64,000 bases of DNA from Lachnospiraceae bacterium (GCA_029053015.1 JAIDHX010000029.1:1-64000), one strand, 5' to 3'. Numbered from the stretch's first letter, positions 52,811-63,600 are shown. Numbers and translations are program-made. Notes: generated by a model not told the origin, from the letters alone.

Positions 52811-55461
52811 GCCTTGCCTGACGGCGCTTTCATGTAAGCCGCCTGAAACTGCAGCTTTTCTCTCTTTATTTCCTCCTTCAGTTCCCGCGCAGACATAAGC
52901 CGGCAGCCTTCGCCTCGTATAATAATCTGCTCCAGCCCGTCCGAAGTCGCCACTGTTACATCATACTTCTTTCCGTTTTCATGGGCAAATTTTTCGATAT
53001 ACTGATCCGCCGTTTCCGCTTCCTTTGTGTAGACCACATGGATATTGTGGTAATCCGAAACCTCCGTGGCATGCCCTTTTACCCGGTACGCATCAAAAAC
53101 TACAATCAGATGACATCCCTTCATCGCCTGATAGTCGCACAGAATGTCCATAAGCCTGCCCCGCGCACCGTCGATATTTACCTCCGCCAGCGCATGAAGG
53201 TCATCCCAGGCAAAGATCACATTGTAACCGTCCACCAAAAGATACTCTTCCTTTTTCGGTGTGGGACGGAAACTTCTCTCCACCGCAGGGATTTTCTCTT
53301 TTTCCGGTCTTTTTCGGTAAATCCCCTTTCCGGCAGTTTCCTTATCCCGTCTGTTGGCATGATACGTCCGCTCCAATATGCTGTCGATTTCTTCCGTCCC
53401 CAGCACCGTTTCTGTGCCGTTTCTGCTTCCTGTCTGGGAAACCCTCCTATATCCCGCTTCCTCTGCCGGAGTCTGTGTCAGGCTTCCCATGTTGTCTGCT
53501 TCAATCTCCGTATGAACATACGCCTTTACCTCATACCAAGGCACCACAAAACCGGCTCCGTGGGCGCAGAATACCGACCCTGTCGGATTTCCCATGTCGC
53601 TCTCGGGGTCATATGCGTACTGCTTCAGAACCTCCTCCGTGTTGTGGCAGGGCAGATATCCCTTCAAGGTGCAGGAAAGCCTGCCCTCTCCCCGCGTGTA
53701 GGCGGTGAGTTCCTTCTGATAGCCGCCGATTTCCGCCACAGGCGCAAAGCCTGTCAAAACTGCCCGTCCCGCCTCCATGCGGGGCGGTTCCATTTTTCCG
53801 CTCATCCGCTCAATATCCATCATGGCGCGTCCCACCAGTTTTTCCGGAACCTCCAGCGTAAACGCGTAATACGGTTCAAGCAACACGGACGCCGCCTCCA
53901 TCAGTCCCTGTCTGACCGCCCTGTAAGTCGCCTGCCTGAAATCGCCGCCCTCCGTATGCTTTTTATGGGCACGCCCTGTTAAAAGCGTGATTTTCATATC
54001 AGTAATCGGCGCTCCCAACAGTACGCCCTTGTGCTCCTTTTCTTCCAGATGGGTCAGTATCAGCCGCTGCCAGTTTCTGGCTAAGATATCCTCGCTGCAC
54101 GCCGTTGCAAACTGGAGCCCGCTGCCTGTCTCCGCCGGTTCCAGCTTAAGCTGCACCTCCGCATAATGGCGCAGCGGTTCAAAATGCCCTGCTCCGATTA
54201 CGGGCTCCGATATGGTTTCCTTGTATACCACATGTCCCTGTCCAAATTCCACCAAGACGCCGAATCTGTCCCGAATCAGCCGCTGCAAAATCTCCAGCTG
54301 CACTTCGCCCATAACACAAACCCGAATCTCCTGTAACGCTTCCTCCCACACAATTTGCAGCTTCGGTTCCTCTTCTTCCAGCATACGCAGCTTTGGCAGC
54401 ATGGACGCCGCCGCTTCCTCCGGGGGCAGAATCACGCGGTATTGCAGAACCGGCTCCAGCACAGTAAGAAGCACTTCCTTCTCCCTGCCAAGCCCCTCCC
54501 CGGGGAAGGTTCTGCTAAGTCCGGTAACTGCACATACGCTGCCTGCCGGCGCTTCGGCCGCCGTCTCGTATTTATCCCCCGAATAAATCCGAATCTGATT
54601 GACCTTTTCTTCCCATGCCTCCCCATCGGGGCCGCCATCCACCACTGCACCTGCCTGCGCCCTGCCCGCCAGGGTATCCCTTACCTTCAGGCTGCCGCCC
54701 GTTATCTTCATATAGGTGAGCCGGTTTCCCTTTTCATCCCTTATAATTTTAAATACCCGCGCCCCAAACTGCGCAGGATATTGCATTTCCCCCGTATAGG
54801 CTGACAGGCCACGCAAAAACTTCTCTACGCCGTCACCCCGAAGCGCCGATCCAAAAAAGCAGGGAAAAAGCTTTCTCTCCCGAATCAGCCTGCAGATTTC
54901 CCTTTTCTCTACCCTGCCCGTCTCCAGAAAAGCCTCCAGCGCTGCCTCCTCGCACACGGCAACGCTTTCCCAAAACGCTTCCCCGCTGTCTGCCGAAAAA
55001 TCCACACAGCCCTCATGGAGCTTTTCCTGCAGTTCAGCGAGAAGCACCGCTTCATCTGTTCCTTCCATGTCCATTTTATTGATAAAAAGAAAAACCGGCA
55101 CCCCGTAGCGCGCCAAGAGCCTCCACAAAGTCTCCGTGTGGCTCTGTACGCCGTCCGCACCGTTCACAACCAGCACCGCATAGTCCAATACCTGTAGGGT
55201 GCGCTCCATTTCCGCCGAAAAATCCACATGCCCGGGCGTGTCCAGCAAAAAAAATTCCGTATCCGCATAAGCAAATACCGCCTGCTTGGAAAAAATGGTG
55301 ATGCCCCGCTCCTTTTCCATCGTCTCAGTATCCAAAAAAGTGTCGCCCTTATCCACGCGCCCCTTCGTCCGAATCGCACCGCTCTCATATAGCATGGCTT
55401 CCGATAAAGTTGTCTTTCCGGCGTCCACATGCGCCAGTATCCCGATAACCGCTTTCTTCAT
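52765..55461 (-). CDS. Tet(M)/EF-G-like ribosomal-protection GTPase fused to a YacP/Rae1-type NYN nuclease domain
   Basis: The 898-residue protein is about 250 residues longer than Tet(M). Residues 1-650 are a translation GTPase of the ribosomal-protection type: G1 'AHVDAGKTTL', G2 'RGITI', G3 'DTPGH', G4 'NKMD', then EF-G domains II-V. After a Lys/Arg-rich linker, residues 739-870 match YacP/Rae1: 'LLVDGYNVIFAWDD', 'VVFDAYRVKG', 'KEAETADQYIEKFA', 'VATSDGLEQ'. Rae1 of Bacillus cuts mRNA in the ribosomal A site. The fusion suggests a factor that enters the A site and cleaves or senses mRNA there. Antibiotic resistance is not shown. ATG 55461 has AGGGG upstream; an in-frame extension to 55533 is possible. 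Confidence 0.87.
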   Translation of the reverse strand: MKKAVIGILAHVDAGKTTLSEAMLYESGAIRTKGRVDKGDTFLDTETMEKERGITIFSKQAVFAYADTEFFLLDTPGHVDFSAEMERTLQVLDYAVLVVNGADGVQSHTETLWRLLARYGVPVFLFINKMDMEGTDEAVLLAELQEKLHEGCVDFSADSGEAFWESVAVCEEAALEAFLETGRVEKREICRLIRERKLFPCFFGSALRGDGVEKFLRGLSAYTGEMQYPAQFGARVFKIIRDEKGNRLTYMKITGGSLKVRDTLAGRAQAGAVVDGGPDGEAWEEKVNQIRIYSGDKYETAAEAPAGSVCAVTGLSRTFPGEGLGREKEVLLTVLEPVLQYRVILPPEEAAASMLPKLRMLEEEEPKLQIVWEEALQEIRVCVMGEVQLEILQRLIRDRFGVLVEFGQGHVVYKETISEPVIGAGHFEPLRHYAEVQLKLEPAETGSGLQFATACSEDILARNWQRLILTHLEEKEHKGVLLGAPITDMKITLLTGRAHKKHTEGGDFRQATYRAVRQGLMEAASVLLEPYYAFTLEVPEKLVGRAMMDIERMSGKMEPPRMEAGRAVLTGFAPVAEIGGYQKELTAYTRGEGRLSCTLKGYLPCHNTEEVLKQYAYDPESDMGNPTGSVFCAHGAGFVVPWYEVKAYVHTEIEADNMGSLTQTPAEEAGYRRVSQTGSRNGTETVLGTEEIDSILERTYHANRRDKETAGKGIYRKRPEKEKIPAVERSFRPTPKKEEYLLVDGYNVIFAWDDLHALAEVNIDGARGRLMDILCDYQAMKGCHLIVVFDAYRVKGHATEVSDYHNIHVVYTKEAETADQYIEKFAHENGKKYDVTVATSDGLEQIIIRGEGCRLMSARELKEEIKREKLQFQAAYMKAPSGKAYLGEFLDKSDLEKT

Positions 55462-55540
55462 TTCTGTACCCCTGTGAAGCCTGTTAATCATCATGATAAT
55501 GGACAACTTGTCCTTTTTCTCCATAAGCTCCACATACTAC

Positions 55541-55569
55541 ATTATAAGCTACATCTGGCTTATGTTCAA
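55541..55569 (-). promoter_or_regulatory. Promoter of the GTPase-NYN gene
   Basis: TTGAAC and TATAAT are separated by 17 bases on the minus strand. A short dyad, GGACAA-C-TTGTCC, lies at 55501-55513 between the transcript start and the ATG at 55461. Confidence 0.7.
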
Positions 55570-55689
55570 TAAGTGAAATCAAATGAAACGATGTTTCGTC
55601 ATCTTTCATACGCGCACACTTCTTTTTAAATTTTAGTTGGAATATTTGTTTGAAATTTTTAGAATAAATCTGAATCTTTAGAAAGAAGA

Positions 55690-55716
55690 GACAGGCGGCG
55701 TTCAATCCCGCCTGTC
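55690..55716 (-). terminator. Terminator overlapping the end of the LytTR gene
   Basis: On the minus strand GACAGGCGG pairs with CCGCCTGTC, followed by TCTTCTTTCT. The left arm covers the last codons of the LytTR regulator. Confidence 0.65.
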
Positions 55717-56412
55717 GTCATAATACTGTCTGATTACCTTCCTGTACTTGGGACTTATGGTGATTTCCTTCCCATCACACATAATGATTTTTTCGTAAGA
55801 AGACTCTTTGATATAGATTGGATTAACCAAAAATGATTTATGAATCCTGAGAAATTTTTCACTATATTGCTTTAACTCTTCTTCTACCTCATCAAGCTTT
55901 CGATAAAAAGAATAATTTTTCTTTTCACAAAACACCAGAATTTCTCTTTTATCACTCTCAAAATAAAAGATTTCCCGCAAGGATATTCGGTACTCCTTTT
56001 TTCTGTTGGAAAACCGTATCGTTCCATCCTTACTGCCGCTTAATGCAATGGCATGCATAACGACCTCTTCCAGTTTATCCTTGGAAACCGGTTTATCAAT
56101 GTAGGCAAAAGGCTGTACGTTGATAATTTCCTTACAATACTGCTCATGACGCGTGATAAAAATCAGTATGGTTTTCGTATCCGTTTCCCTGATTTTTCTC
56201 GCCGTCGCCACGCCATTTATGCCCCGCAGCTCTACATCCATCAGAATGATATCCATGCTCCTATTCTGCTCTATTTCAAGCAACAGAGCCTCGCCGCTCT
56301 GAAAGCACAATATCTCTGCATTAATACATTCTTTCCCCATTATATCCTGCAGAAGCTCCTTATGCATCTGCAAGTCCTTCTCCGCCTCATCGCAGATTCC
56401 TATCCTTATCAT
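55702..56412 (-). CDS. Orphan LytTR response regulator
   Basis: The 236-residue protein has a receiver domain (acidic 'GICDEAEKD', phosphoacceptor Asp59 in 'IILMDVELRG') and a C-terminal LytTR domain with 'FLRIHKSFLVNPIYI'. No histidine kinase gene is next to it, unlike the pair at 7510-8999. It may answer a distant kinase or act unphosphorylated. AGGGG precedes the ATG. The transcript ends at the terminator that overlaps its last codons, so it is separate from the GTPase-NYN gene. Confidence 0.88.
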   Translation of the reverse strand: MIRIGICDEAEKDLQMHKELLQDIMGKECINAEILCFQSGEALLLEIEQNRSMDIILMDVELRGINGVATARKIRETDTKTILIFITRHEQYCKEIINVQPFAYIDKPVSKDKLEEVVMHAIALSGSKDGTIRFSNRKKEYRISLREIFYFESDKREILVFCEKKNYSFYRKLDEVEEELKQYSEKFLRIHKSFLVNPIYIKESSYEKIIMCDGKEITISPKYRKVIRQYYDDRRD

Positions 56413-56607
56413 ATGTATCCCCTGATTATAGCTGTATTCCCATGCCCTGCACTGTCTAACGACATTACACGCATATTTGTAAAAATAATACTTCGTTTAC
56501 TATTTTACATATGTACTATTTCCCATTCAAGACCTTTTTGTGAATATTATAGCGCTTTTTCATAAATCACATCGTCGCCTATTCACTACTCCACAAACCG
56601 GAACCTG

Positions 56608-57081
56608 CTATTTATTTAATTTATATAAATTGATATAAATATCGTAAGCACCAGAACATTCTTCAAAAGATAATTTCGTTTCTTTCATCAAGTAATTGAT
56701 TGCATCTTCTTTTGTTTTAAATGTACTTAATAATGTGGCTGTTTCAGAAATTCTATTTAGTGAATTATCAAACTCATTAAAAGATATACTTTTATCACTT
56801 GAATTATATAGGTTATACATTAACAATTTCATTAAATTATCATCTGCAACTTTTTTATAATCCTCATCGGTAATCCTTTTCCCTGCAAATAATTCATTAA
56901 TTGAGATATTTAAAATTTCGCACAAAGATTCATACAATGAAGAATCTGGTAAGCAATTACCATTTTCCCATTTTGAAATTGATTTATCAGTTATTCCTAA
57001 TAGATTAGCAAGTTGCGCTTGTGTTAAATTTTTATTTTTACGACATTCAGCAATAAATTTCCCAATATTTTCTTGATTCAT
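56608..57081 (-). CDS. XRE-family transcriptional regulator
   Basis: The 157-residue protein has an N-terminal helix-turn-helix 'LTQAQLANLLGITDKSISKWENG' at residues 20-42. An unassigned helical C-terminus of about 90 residues follows. AAAGGGG precedes the ATG at 57081; the track's longer start is not needed. The DNA is A+T-rich compared with the glycan operons. It diverges from the tyrosine recombinase and may be part of the same mobile or variable block. Confidence 0.82.
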   Translation of the reverse strand: MNQENIGKFIAECRKNKNLTQAQLANLLGITDKSISKWENGNCLPDSSLYESLCEILNISINELFAGKRITDEDYKKVADDNLMKLLMYNLYNSSDKSISFNEFDNSLNRISETATLLSTFKTKEDAINYLMKETKLSFEECSGAYDIYINLYKLNK

Positions 57082-57302
57082 AACATTGCCCCTTTCGTAA
57101 TTATAATACCTTATATAAAAAACAAATAACACCCATCAAAAGTAGAATTAAACAAATTCCATTTGTTAACGCTATGATAACCTATTTTTTATGGGTACAC
57201 AATTCCGAAAAGGAAAAGATGTATTATTTGTATGAATTTAATGGACAATTCACAAATCTGCACTCATAATGGTTTCAAAAAAACCAAGGAGAATGTTCAC
57301 TT

Positions 57303-58229
57303 ATGAATATCTTAGACACTTATATTACGGAATACATCGATTATTGCAAATATCGAAAACGGCTGGATTTCAAAACTTTAAAAGCATACCGGATTGATTT
57401 AACGCAATATGAAAATTTTTGTCCTGATTCCCTTGACTGCTTTTCCAAAAACACTTTGGACAAATTCATTACTGATTTACACCAACGGTATAAACCCAAA
57501 ACGGCCAAACGTAAAATTGCAAGTTTAAAGGCTTTTTTTCATTATATGGAATACAAAGAGCTGCTAGCAGAAAATCCTTTCGCCAAACTGGACATCCGCT
57601 TTCGGGAAGCCAAACTCCTGCCCAAAACCATTCCCTTTCATTCCATACAAGCCTTTTTAGCTGTTCTTTACGCCCAAAAAGAAGCCACCGCATCCGGATA
57701 CCAGTTTCGTTGCTGCATACGGGACATTGCAGTAATTGAATTGCTTTTTGCCACAGGAATGAGAATATCAGAGTTATGCTCGCTGAAACCGTCCGACATA
57801 GACCTTGAAAACAATACCGTTCTCATTTATGGGAAAGGCGCCAAGGAAAGAATCTTGCAGATTGGCAATCAGGAGGTTCTTTCTGCATTGCTTTTGTACC
57901 AAAAAACATTTGAGGAAGACATCGCCATCTGTGGATATTTCTTTGTCAACCGATTACATCAAAAGCTCTCTGACCAGTCTGTCCGCTTTATGATAAACCG
58001 CTACGCAGAGCTTGCCGGCATCAGCCAACACATCACCCCTCATATGTTCCGCCACTCCTTTGCCACACTCCTGCTGGAACAGGACGTCGATATCCGGTAT
58101 ATACAGCGGATACTCGGCCACAGCTCCATCAGCACAACGGAAATATACACGCATGTGTCGAATACAAAGCAAAAGGATATTCTTGTGCATAGACATCCGA
58201 GGAATTTGATGGAGGTGAATAAAGGATAA
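57303..58229 (+). CDS. Tyrosine recombinase (phage integrase/Xer family)
   Basis: The 308-residue protein has the SAM-like core-binding domain (residues 1-100) and the catalytic domain. The motifs are Arg in 'ATGMRISELCSLKPSD', 'HMFRHSFATLLLEQ' with the His-x-x-Arg box, and 'LGHSSISTTEIYTHV' with the last His and nucleophile Tyr. Its length fits XerC/D and phage-type invertases. AAGGAG lies 11 bases before the ATG. It is directly upstream of two glycosyltransferase genes and of degenerate repeats, a layout seen for phase-variation recombinases, but no invertible segment could be proven by eye. Confidence 0.9.
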   Translation: MNILDTYITEYIDYCKYRKRLDFKTLKAYRIDLTQYENFCPDSLDCFSKNTLDKFITDLHQRYKPKTAKRKIASLKAFFHYMEYKELLAENPFAKLDIRFREAKLLPKTIPFHSIQAFLAVLYAQKEATASGYQFRCCIRDIAVIELLFATGMRISELCSLKPSDIDLENNTVLIYGKGAKERILQIGNQEVLSALLLYQKTFEEDIAICGYFFVNRLHQKLSDQSVRFMINRYAELAGISQHITPHMFRHSFATLLLEQDVDIRYIQRILGHSSISTTEIYTHVSNTKQKDILVHRHPRNLMEVNKG

Positions 58230-58305
58230 TTCCTGATTATTGATGGTTGGCAGGAAATATAGGGGTATTTATTACTTCAAAGGATAATTTGGGATTATCG
58301 ATAGG
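58224..58305. repeat. Degenerate direct repeats after the recombinase
   Basis: GGATAATTCCTGATTATTGA (58224-58243) and GGATAATTTGGGATTATCGA (58282-58301) are two related copies about 58 bases apart. They lie in the 197-base gap between the recombinase and GT2 genes. They could be recombinase binding cores or regulator sites. The rest of the gap holds no ORF. Confidence 0.4.
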
Positions 58306-58426
58306 TGAAATATCAGGTAATTTTTGCTTAGCAATGTTGATAGAGTTATCTGTTAGATTTGGAAATAGGTAATTATTTATTATTAGTCAAATGCAATAAA
58401 CAGACAGTTTTGTAAGGGGGAATTTT

Positions 58427-59506
58427 ATGAAAAACAGTATAATCATATCTTTAGATAACGACTATTTCCTTGTCAATAATTTTGTTGAAAATTTATTAAT
58501 GTGTACTTCATTTGAAAACAAGCATGAAATAATTGTTGTATCCGATAGCTGCAAAAACGTGGAAACGCTTTCCTATCTTCAAAATATACAGAAAAAGTAT
58601 TCTTTTTTCCACTTTTATGAGCTTCCGGAGAAAAAAGGATATAGTGTTGCGAATAATTATGCAGTTTCTAAAGCATCTGGCGAAATACTTACATTTTTGA
58701 ATAGTGATGTATTTCCCCAAAAAGGCAGTATTGATATTTTGGTTGACCATATTGAGAATGGACTGGCAGATGCCGTTCAAGGATTATTAATATTTCCTCA
58801 AAATGGAAAGGTACAGAGTACTGGACATCTTTTCATTGAGTCGATGGCGCCGCATGTCTATCAAGGAAAAAAAGTAGATGACCCTCTTGTTTTGCAAGAA
58901 GGTGCCCGCCAAGCACTGACCACAGCTTTTTTAGCCATGAAAAAGTCCACATTCTTACAATATGAAGGATTTGATGAATGCTACTATAATGCTTATGAGG
59001 GAAGAGAGTTAACTTTAAAAATATGTAATTCCGGCGGACTTTGTTTATATACTCCAAAGGCTATAGCATTTCACTGTATGGGCGGAACACGCAAATTTAT
59101 ATCTAAAAATGAAAGTCAACAAAAAGGCATATTTTGGTCAAGATGGAACACAAAGATAAAATGTGACCTTAAAGATTACTTACGCCCTCAATTCACTTTG
59201 GAGATGCAAAAACATTCCTATTTTATAATTAACTGTAGTTATCTGATCGGTTGGGATAAGGTTTTGCAGGAACTTAATATATCTGCTTCTGATATGATAG
59301 AAATAAAGGATCGTTTTGGAACAAATATAAACATGTATTATAATCTCCCCTACAGTGCAATCGCATATAATGGTCCATACTTATTTCTGACTAATAAAAT
59401 TGACGAAATACGCAGCAATAGGAACTGGATAGAACTCAGAAATAACCCCTTGGATTTAGCCATGGACGTCCATGGCAATATAGAAAGGTTAAGCAATTTG
59501 ATATGA
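58427..59506 (+). CDS. Glycosyltransferase family 2
   Basis: The 359-residue protein has the GT-A pattern: 'HEIIVVSDSCKNVETL' for the nucleotide site, 'GYSVANNYAVSKASGEILTFLNSDV' with the Asp of the DxD-like motif, and 'MKKSTFLQYEGFDECYYNAYEG' for the acceptor side. The C-terminal 130 residues are unassigned. There are no membrane helices. It would add a sugar to a cell-surface glycan or a protein. AAGGGGG lies before the ATG. It overlaps the GT4 gene by four bases. Confidence 0.87.
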   Translation: MKNSIIISLDNDYFLVNNFVENLLMCTSFENKHEIIVVSDSCKNVETLSYLQNIQKKYSFFHFYELPEKKGYSVANNYAVSKASGEILTFLNSDVFPQKGSIDILVDHIENGLADAVQGLLIFPQNGKVQSTGHLFIESMAPHVYQGKKVDDPLVLQEGARQALTTAFLAMKKSTFLQYEGFDECYYNAYEGRELTLKICNSGGLCLYTPKAIAFHCMGGTRKFISKNESQQKGIFWSRWNTKIKCDLKDYLRPQFTLEMQKHSYFIINCSYLIGWDKVLQELNISASDMIEIKDRFGTNINMYYNLPYSAIAYNGPYLFLTNKIDEIRSNRNWIELRNNPLDLAMDVHGNIERLSNLI

Positions 59507-60609
59507 AAAAAATCTTAATATTGATTAATAATATGAATGGCGGCGGGGCAGAAAAATTATTATTACAGTTCGTCTGCTTTTTACATGAATATACAGATTA
59601 TGAAATTCATCTTTTGCTTACATATCACACGGGTATTTATTTGGAAGACATTCCAGATTATGTGAATAAACGATTTGTTTTTTCTAAAAAGGATTATGCG
59701 AGTGAAGAAAGGATAAAGAATAAAGCAAAAGAAATAAGCAGAAAATACATTTATGATATTTATGATTGCGCAATTGCCTTTTTGGAGGGTAGTTCAACAA
59801 AGCTTTTGGCATATGCAGATATTCCGGATAATTCGAAATATGCATGGGTGCATATTGATTTAGATAAAAGACATTATACAGAGTCGTTGTATAAGAATAT
59901 TCAAGAAGAAAGAGAATGCTATCGTCATTTTAATAAGATTGCTGCTGTTTCAAAAGGGGTTTATGATGCGTTTTTAAAAGTGTTTGGTATTGAATTCAGC
60001 AGTAAACTGCAAATAGTTTATAATCCCATTGACATGGGGGATATAAGAAAAAAGGCTCAGGAAAGCTGTATTATATATTCGAAATTTACAATTTGTTCAA
60101 TAGGGCGTTTGGTGACTCAGAAGGGCTTTGACAGATTAATTCAGTCAGCTGCACAATTAAAAGATATGGGGTATGATTTTAATTTAATTATTTTAGGCGA
60201 TGGTGCACGCAAAGATGAATTATTTGCATTAATAAATGATCATAAATTAGAAAATAATGTTTTTTTATATGGGTTTATTAAAAATCCCTATCCATACCTG
60301 GCAGCAAGCAATTTGTATGTATGCTCATCAAGAACAGAAGGCTATTGTTTAGCAGTCTGCGAAGCAATAGCCTTGGGTAAGCCAGTAATATCAACACAAT
60401 GTACTGGGGTACCTGAAGTGTTTGAATTGTGTAATTGCGGTACCATTGTCTCTAATAACACAGAGGGTATCACTACAGGAATAAAAAAATGTTTGGATGA
60501 CTATGAATATATCCGTGTGTTACAAAACCGTTCAGAAATAGGACGGCTCAAATTAACCTATAAAGAAAATCTTTTGGCAATGTTAAAATTTTTAAATATT
60601 GAAACATAA
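59503..60609 (+). CDS. Glycosyltransferase family 4
   Basis: The 368-residue GT-B protein begins with 'ILILINNMNGGGAEKLLLQF', typical of GT4 acceptor halves. Its donor half has 'SIGRLVTQKGFDRLIQSAAQL' and 'SSRTEGYCLAVCEAIALGKPVIS', the E-x7-E motif. Close relatives are found in capsule and exopolysaccharide loci. It starts in an ATGA overlap with the GT2 gene, so the two are coupled. No flippase, polymerase or priming transferase is present in the window. It ends 7 bases from the end of the convergent STAND gene. Confidence 0.88.
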   Translation: MKKILILINNMNGGGAEKLLLQFVCFLHEYTDYEIHLLLTYHTGIYLEDIPDYVNKRFVFSKKDYASEERIKNKAKEISRKYIYDIYDCAIAFLEGSSTKLLAYADIPDNSKYAWVHIDLDKRHYTESLYKNIQEERECYRHFNKIAAVSKGVYDAFLKVFGIEFSSKLQIVYNPIDMGDIRKKAQESCIIYSKFTICSIGRLVTQKGFDRLIQSAAQLKDMGYDFNLIILGDGARKDELFALINDHKLENNVFLYGFIKNPYPYLAASNLYVCSSRTEGYCLAVCEAIALGKPVISTQCTGVPEVFELCNCGTIVSNNTEGITTGIKKCLDDYEYIRVLQNRSEIGRLKLTYKENLLAMLKFLNIET

Positions 60610-60616
60610 AACAACC

Positions 60617-63600
60617 TTACCAAATACGTGGGTCCAAATAATATATGTTGTCCTCCAATACAATGTCAGCTAATGCAAATGCGACTTTATCTGCTTTTTC
60701 AAAATTGCTTTTGTTATGAAAGTACGCTTCTTGATAATCCTCCCCTAACAGGCTGACATGTTTTTCGATTTTGGATAAAAGTTCCTGTCCATATTTTATA
60801 CTACCTTCCTTTTTTTCAACATATGCCAGCATAGAACATAGTATATACTCAGATCGGGCATCTGCTGCATCGTCAAATTGTGAATATATATCTTCTAGTA
60901 TTTCTTTAATAGAACCGTATTGTGGACTACCGTCATGTTCAGACTGAATCAGTAAACAGGCATAGTGCTTTAATTGAGTCTTATATACTTCTCGATGATA
61001 TCCCTTTGCAATTTGATCGTTTTCAATTTCAAAAAAGTGTCCATTATCATATTGTGAAATTTCGCTATTATATGTTCCCAAATAATTTAGGAATAGCAAA
61101 TCTGACTTACACATGGATATCCTTCTGCAATGTACTTTTTCATTTTGTAAAAAGAAATTAAAAGCAATTTCCATCAGACGTTTTGCTTCTGGAAAATTAA
61201 CAAAATACAGTCCTCTTGCAAAATCCATAATATAGGTAGCTAGTTCCCCACATAATCTAGCTTTATCTTCCTGAGGCTGCGTTTTAGCTATGGCTTTCAT
61301 AGATTTTCTATATAACTTAAATGCTTTATCATAATTATTCTGCAACTGTAAGATCATCATATAACGATTAGTAACCGTATAGTAAGATCGAATGATTCGA
61401 TTATCCAAATTGTTTTCATATATGTATTTGCAATTCCGTATCTTGTTATTAAGGCTCAACATTAAGCTATAGGCCAAGTCCACTGCCTCTGTAAGCCTCA
61501 AGGCTCTGTACTGTGCATTCACCAATTCGGCTCCTGCTTCATATTTTATCGTTGATACATTGTTAGCTTTGTCAAAAAGCTCCTGGAACAATTCTGTAGA
61601 ACGGACTAAATCTCCATTATGTTTTAAACAATCAGCAAGGACAAATACGGCATACAATTCCTCCTCATCAAAATATTGTATGTCTTTTTTTTCTTTTAAT
61701 GATACAAAATATATTGATTCTGCATAAAAAGAGGATTCCTTAAAAAGAGTTCTTGAAAAGTAATAATCACGTTGTTCAATACACTTGTCTATATATATTT
61801 TTTTATAAGCGTCACCACATTTCACCAAAACAGCAAGAGCTTGATTCAAATCTATCAATTCACTGAGTGGATCAGATTTAATGATTTCTGATATATATTC
61901 CCCCATTTTTTCATTATATTGCAATTCATTACGCAAATGCCTGTATGCATTCCGTAAGATATCATGATATGGTATATATCTGTCTCCGGCCTGTTTTATA
62001 ATACATGCATCCTCCATCCTTTTTAAGTCTGCTTCTGTCGCAGAAAGTGGTTTTAAAATAAGTGCAGCACTGGGCATCCCTTTTTCAAATTCATAAATAA
62101 CATCAATGATTGCAAATCGGTCTTCGAAACCAGTAAATTTGTTTTCTAAAATCAAATTTTCCTTTTTGATTATTTTGATTTCTTTTAATACTTCTGGCAC
62201 ATCAAAATAATCCCGCTTATAGCTTCGCATAACGCGAAGCGTTTCTTCTAAAAGAAACGCATTTTGGGGAAAATCGGATAATTGACTTTCAGCAATAGTT
62301 CCGTTAGCAATATGAATATTTTTCAGAAGACTTTCGCGAATATCCTTCCGTGATAAATCATCAATTTCAAATTTATTAGCTGTCAATGAAGTTACTTGTT
62401 CGAGTGTATTTCTGTATTTAGACTCATTATTGTAACTTAATATGATTGTAGCATTATATTTTAGAAAATCACTTTGTTTTAATAGATTTACTAGAAATAT
62501 ACCTTGTATATCATTTAATTTCTGTATATCATCCAATAGCAAGATACAATGTGAGTTTTTGGATTGAGGATCAAGGAGAAGCTGATTTTTTAACTTAATG
62601 CGTTCATTAAGCTCAGTAATACATTTTTCCGCTATCAACATATCAAAACAGCCGGCAAATAAGCTATTCAGTTGTTCGAAATCATAGATAGTGTTATATG
62701 AAAGATTTATTAAAAGCTCTTTTCTTTTTTCATAAAATTCTTGAAAATCATTTTCATCGTCTTTATCTATCCAAAGCAGGTTCCCAAAAGTCAGAAAAAA
62801 AATTATTTTGCACAATAGCGTGTAATTATATATACTAGAATCAGCATCTACAAATCGCACCAAAGACATTTCTGTTCTATATGAATAATCTATAAATAAT
62901 TTCTGTAGTAAGTAAGTTTTTCCATTCCCACTTTTTGAATAGATAGTGATAATTGCATTATGCCCTTTATCTGTCATATTCTCCAGACATTTATTGATTT
63001 TGAAAGATACTTGATTCTGGCTTGAATGAACTACCATAATTTCTTGCTTATCCGCTATTTCACAATTAATAATATGTTTTATTTCTTCCCCGTTTTCCAA
63101 ACAGATTTTTAAAGTGATTGGTTTATCAGAAATCTTCTGAGTTCGAATCAAGAGAAAAAACGAACTGGTTCCACATGTATATGATATTTCATTTGCTGAT
63201 GGCCATTGAGGAGAATCAACAAAGTCAAATGGATAATCATTCTTCTCAATATGTAAATGTCCTTTTTTAGAAGCAGACAAAGTTATGCACATGATATACT
63301 CTTGCTTCAAGTCCAACTTTTCATGTAATTTATTTGCACCAAAATCAATAGAATTAACAGAATAAAAAGATACGTCTTTAACATTAACATATTCCTGCGA
63401 GTGATCAGTCTCAGGAAGCGAGTTCCCAAAATATTTTTGGTATTTATCTGGATTCTCATATAACCATGATTCTAATTGATTGCGGTTTATACAAGATACG
63501 GAAATATTTTTAATCCTTGCACCATATGTGATCCTATTAAGATTGTGGGAAGCTATCGTTCCATTAGTAATATATAAGATCAATTTGATCTTTTCCTTTA

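Noticed and set aside
52981-53982. 333-residue plus-strand ORF
   Set aside because: It is antisense to the GTPase-NYN gene; composition reflects the opposite frame.
52765-55461. Calling this gene a tetracycline-resistance determinant
   Set aside because: It is a divergent, longer fusion protein with no mobile-element context; resistance cannot be read from the sequence.
58230-58426. A CRISPR array or att site in the recombinase gap
   Set aside because: Only two degenerate repeats are present, without regular spacers or a core duplicated elsewhere in the window.
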